From JAXHMM01 sp964528445 (GTDB lineage Bacteria > Bacteroidota > Rhodothermia > Balneolales > Balneolaceae): DNA of 15,524 nucleotides. Both the position numbers and the translations under genes were made by a program. Location: the NCBI GenBank assembly GCA_964528445.1, contig CAZGSL010000040.1, positions 1-15,524 on the forward strand. Reading direction: 5' to 3'. Positions 13,525 through 15,524 of the stretch are shown one piece after another; position 1 is the first letter of the stretch, and every line of letters begins with the position of its first letter. Under the pieces are notes generated by a model that did no database searches, was not told the DNA's origin, and worked only from the letters and a program-made list of their open reading frames with translations.

Positions 13525-14397
13525 ATGATGAAAGAAGGGCAGCTCCTGCTTATTCCCAATACTTACAACCCGCTGGTGGATCGGCTGGGCGCCGGTTTTT
13601 TTGAGGAGATCCCCAAAAACCCGGGCGTCTACAAAATGCTGGGAGAGGAGAGCGACCTGCTCTACGTGGGCAAGGCCAAAAACCTGCGCACCCGCCTGAT
13701 GAGCTACCGGCGGGCACGTACCGGACGGGTGTCCCGGAAGACCGTCCGGCTTCTGCGGGAGGTCCGCCACATCTCCTACGAATGCTGCGGGAGCGAGAGG
13801 GAGGCGCTGCTGCTGGAAAACAGGCTTATCCGGACCGAAAGACCGCCGTACAACCGCGCCAAAAAGTCTCCCGAAACGTACTACTTCATTCACTTTCGCG
13901 TGGCTAGGGAAGCCCTGTTTTTTAAGCTGAACATGAACGGCGATGAAAGTGAGGAGTGGCACTCCTACGGGGCTTTCAAGGGACACCGGTTTACCAGGCG
14001 GGCCATGGGCGCCCTGCTGAGGCTCTGCTACCTGAGGGCGCACGCCATCCGCAAGGCCTGCGAGTTTCCCCTGGTACTGGTCCGAAATCTGACTCCCCTG
14101 AACTACCGGCTGGAACTGCCCGATACCGGGGAGATGGATGTCCTGGAAGATCTTCTTGATCGATATCTCTCCGGGCGGGAAGATACGTTCAGCGAGGGGA
14201 TCTATTCGCGGGACGAGGACGCGAAATTATCCGGTTTTACCCGGAATCTGGCCGAAAACGACGCGGAGATATTGGAGCGGTTTTTTAACAGGCGTACGCG
14301 TTTTAACCATGAAATGACCCGGGAATACGAGAGGGATTCCCATCTTATTCCCCAGGATGAGCTGGACGACATGATTAGCCGTTTTCGATCACGATAA
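13525..14397 (+). CDS. GIY-YIG endonuclease, UvrC N-terminal/Cho-like
   Basis: 290 residues, close to E. coli Cho (about 295) and half of UvrC. The GIY-YIG domain at about 30-110 has all the expected catalytic positions of UvrC: Y36 (NPGVY), Y47 and K50 (LLYVGKAKNLR), R57, Y61 and E98 (EREALLLENRLI). These nucleases nick DNA 3' of a lesion in nucleotide excision repair. The remaining 180 residues lack the UvrC UVR motif, RNase H-like domain and HhH repeats and are not something I recognise, so the partner may differ from UvrB. ATGs at 13525 and 13528 are equivalent starts. Transcription probably comes from the divergent promoter region upstream. Confidence 0.87.
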   Translation: MMKEGQLLLIPNTYNPLVDRLGAGFFEEIPKNPGVYKMLGEESDLLYVGKAKNLRTRLMSYRRARTGRVSRKTVRLLREVRHISYECCGSEREALLLENRLIRTERPPYNRAKKSPETYYFIHFRVAREALFFKLNMNGDESEEWHSYGAFKGHRFTRRAMGALLRLCYLRAHAIRKACEFPLVLVRNLTPLNYRLELPDTGEMDVLEDLLDRYLSGREDTFSEGIYSRDEDAKLSGFTRNLAENDAEILERFFNRRTRFNHEMTREYERDSHLIPQDELDDMISRFRSR

Positions 14398-14436
14398 TTA
14401 AGTTTAAGGCATTTACGACTAGATGACTTAGTTTAA
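14398..14436 (+). repeat. Direct repeat TTA(A)GTTTAA between nuclease and sugar dehydrogenase genes
   Basis: TTAAGTTTAA at 14398-14407 and TTAGTTTAA at 14428-14436 start 30 bases apart, about three helical turns, within the 81-base gap upstream of the PQQ dehydrogenase. They could be a regulator binding site; no stem-loop terminator is visible here. Confidence 0.3.
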
Positions 14437-14478
14437 CGGCAACTGAATTTCGAAACGTTAACCATACCCGTTTCCGCT

Positions 14479-15524
14479 ATGTATAAATCTACGATAGTCT
14501 ACCTACTGGCGCTTTTTATAACGGCCTGCAGCGGAGGCAATGCCGGCCAGGACAGTAGTCCCACCAGAGGGGAGGGCATACAGGACACCCTGGACACCTC
14601 CGGCTACACCCTGGAAACCGTAACGGATGCCGTTTCGGTGCCCTGGGGCATGACCTGGCTTCCCGACGGCGCCATGCTGGTCACCGAGCGCAGCGGCAAT
14701 CTCTATCTCTTCGGAGATGGAAACGAGCCGGAACAGACCATCGAAGGCGTCCCCGAGGTATGGGCGCAAAGCCAGGGCGGCCTGCTGGACATCGCCCTGC
14801 ATCCGCAGTACGAAGAGAACGGCTGGATTTACCTGACCTATTCGAGCCCGGAAGGGGGCGAAGGCGCCAACACCGCCCTGATGCGGGCCAGGCTGAACGA
14901 GGACCGCAGCAGCCTCATCGACCAGGAGGTGCTCTACAAGGCCGAGCCCAACAGCGAGCGCGGCCAGCACTTCGGAAGCCGTATCGTATTTGACAACGAG
15001 GGACACGTCTTCTTTGGCATAGGCGACCGGGGCAACCGGGACGTCAATCCCCAGGATATCACCCGGGACATGGGCAAGATCTACCGGCTTAATCTCGACG
15101 GGAGCATTCCCGAGGACAATCCTTTTGTGGGAGAGGAGGGACTGGACGCGATTTTCGCCTACGGCATCCGCAATCCGCAGGGCATGGACCTCCATCCGGA
15201 AAGCGGTGAGCTCTGGGAGCACGAACACGGTCCGCAGGGCGGCGACGAGATCAATATTATCCGTGCGGGCAACAATTACGGATGGCCGGAAATCTGTTTC
15301 TGTGTCGATTACGGCGGGGGCGAAATCACGCCCGATACCGCCCGGGCGGGCATGGAACAGCCGGCATGGTACTGGGATCCCTCCATTGCTCCTTCGGGCA
15401 TGACCTTCGTTACCAGCGATCGGTATCCCGAGTGGCAGGGAGATCTGCTGGTTGGCTCACTGAAATTCGGCTACCTGGTGCGGGCCGAAGTGGAGAACAG
15501 CGAGGTTACGGGCGAACAGATCCT
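14479..15524 (+). CDS. PQQ-dependent sugar dehydrogenase (GSDH/Asd family) lipoprotein, 3' end cut by the window edge
   Basis: 348 residues are visible, with no stop before the edge. The start gives a lipoprotein signal, LLALFITACSG (C17), so the mature enzyme is lipid-anchored. The six-bladed propeller of the glucose/sorbosone dehydrogenase family follows: VPWGMTWLPDGAMLVTERSG, QGGLLDIALHPQY, RGQHFGSRIVFD with H164 as the likely catalytic histidine, FFGIGDRGNRDVNPQD, AYGIRNPQGMDLHPESGELW, EHGPQGGDEINII and NYGWPEICFCVDYGG. Relatives such as E. coli Asd oxidise aldoses using PQQ and calcium in the periplasm. C273 and C275 sit where the family usually has non-cysteine residues. No PQQ synthesis genes are in view, so PQQ may be made elsewhere or imported. 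Confidence 0.9.
   Translation, partial: MYKSTIVYLLALFITACSGGNAGQDSSPTRGEGIQDTLDTSGYTLETVTDAVSVPWGMTWLPDGAMLVTERSGNLYLFGDGNEPEQTIEGVPEVWAQSQGGLLDIALHPQYEENGWIYLTYSSPEGGEGANTALMRARLNEDRSSLIDQEVLYKAEPNSERGQHFGSRIVFDNEGHVFFGIGDRGNRDVNPQDITRDMGKIYRLNLDGSIPEDNPFVGEEGLDAIFAYGIRNPQGMDLHPESGELWEHEHGPQGGDEINIIRAGNNYGWPEICFCVDYGGGEITPDTARAGMEQPAWYWDPSIAPSGMTFVTSDRYPEWQGDLLVGSLKFGYLVRAEVENSEVTGEQI

Overview
The window looks like a chromosomal segment of a GC-rich, free-living member of the Bacteroidota, most likely the Balneolia/Rhodothermia side. This is inferred from gene content: a DUF5916 outer-membrane barrel, a split methylmalonyl-CoA mutase small subunit, a short winged-helix regulator of a type common in that phylum, starts mostly without a Shine-Dalgarno, and one promoter resembling the Bacteroidota TTTG/TAnnTTTG pattern. 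A 100-N run at 12683-12782 shows a draft assembly or MAG. No rRNA, tRNA, CRISPR array, insertion sequence or phage gene was seen.

Layout. (1) 1-2254: mutA (minus, cut by the window edge) diverges from a short/branched-chain acyl-CoA dehydrogenase; together they point to Ile/Val/propionate catabolism. (2) 2365-3784: a double-PAS protein without an output domain, then sufE. (3) 3928-5716: a Tat-exported class V PLP enzyme four bases ahead of a membrane-anchored RidA homologue, apparently a two-gene operon acting outside the cytoplasm. (4) 5780-6045: a cold-shock protein on the minus strand with terminator, leader and promoter. (5) 6350-9120: a winged-helix regulator whose stop codon overlaps the TTG start of a CBM9/DUF5916 outer-membrane protein. 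(6) 9145-10482: a secreted lipoprotein amidohydrolase on the minus strand. (7) 10688-12901: an Rrf2 regulator with three cluster-type cysteines, a RIC (YtfE/ScdA) di-iron repair protein, and two tandem small membrane proteins that look like paralogues, the second broken by the assembly gap. (8) 12886-15524: a gamma-glutamylcyclotransferase-fold protein (minus), a Cho/UvrC-like GIY-YIG nuclease, and the start of a lipoprotein PQQ sugar dehydrogenase.

The most promising unit for a new system is (7). A probable Fe-S/NO sensor with a palindrome just ahead of its own gene is followed by a nitrosative-stress repair protein and a pair of about 146-residue membrane proteins. Their second helix resembles the His-x-His/Gly/Tyr-x-x-x-Pro helix of haem-copper oxidase and NO-reductase-like proteins, but each copy keeps only one of the two histidines. 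The second point of interest is (3), an exported PLP enzyme with an exported RidA.

One caution: several long open frames in this GC-rich DNA lie opposite real genes and are not genes.
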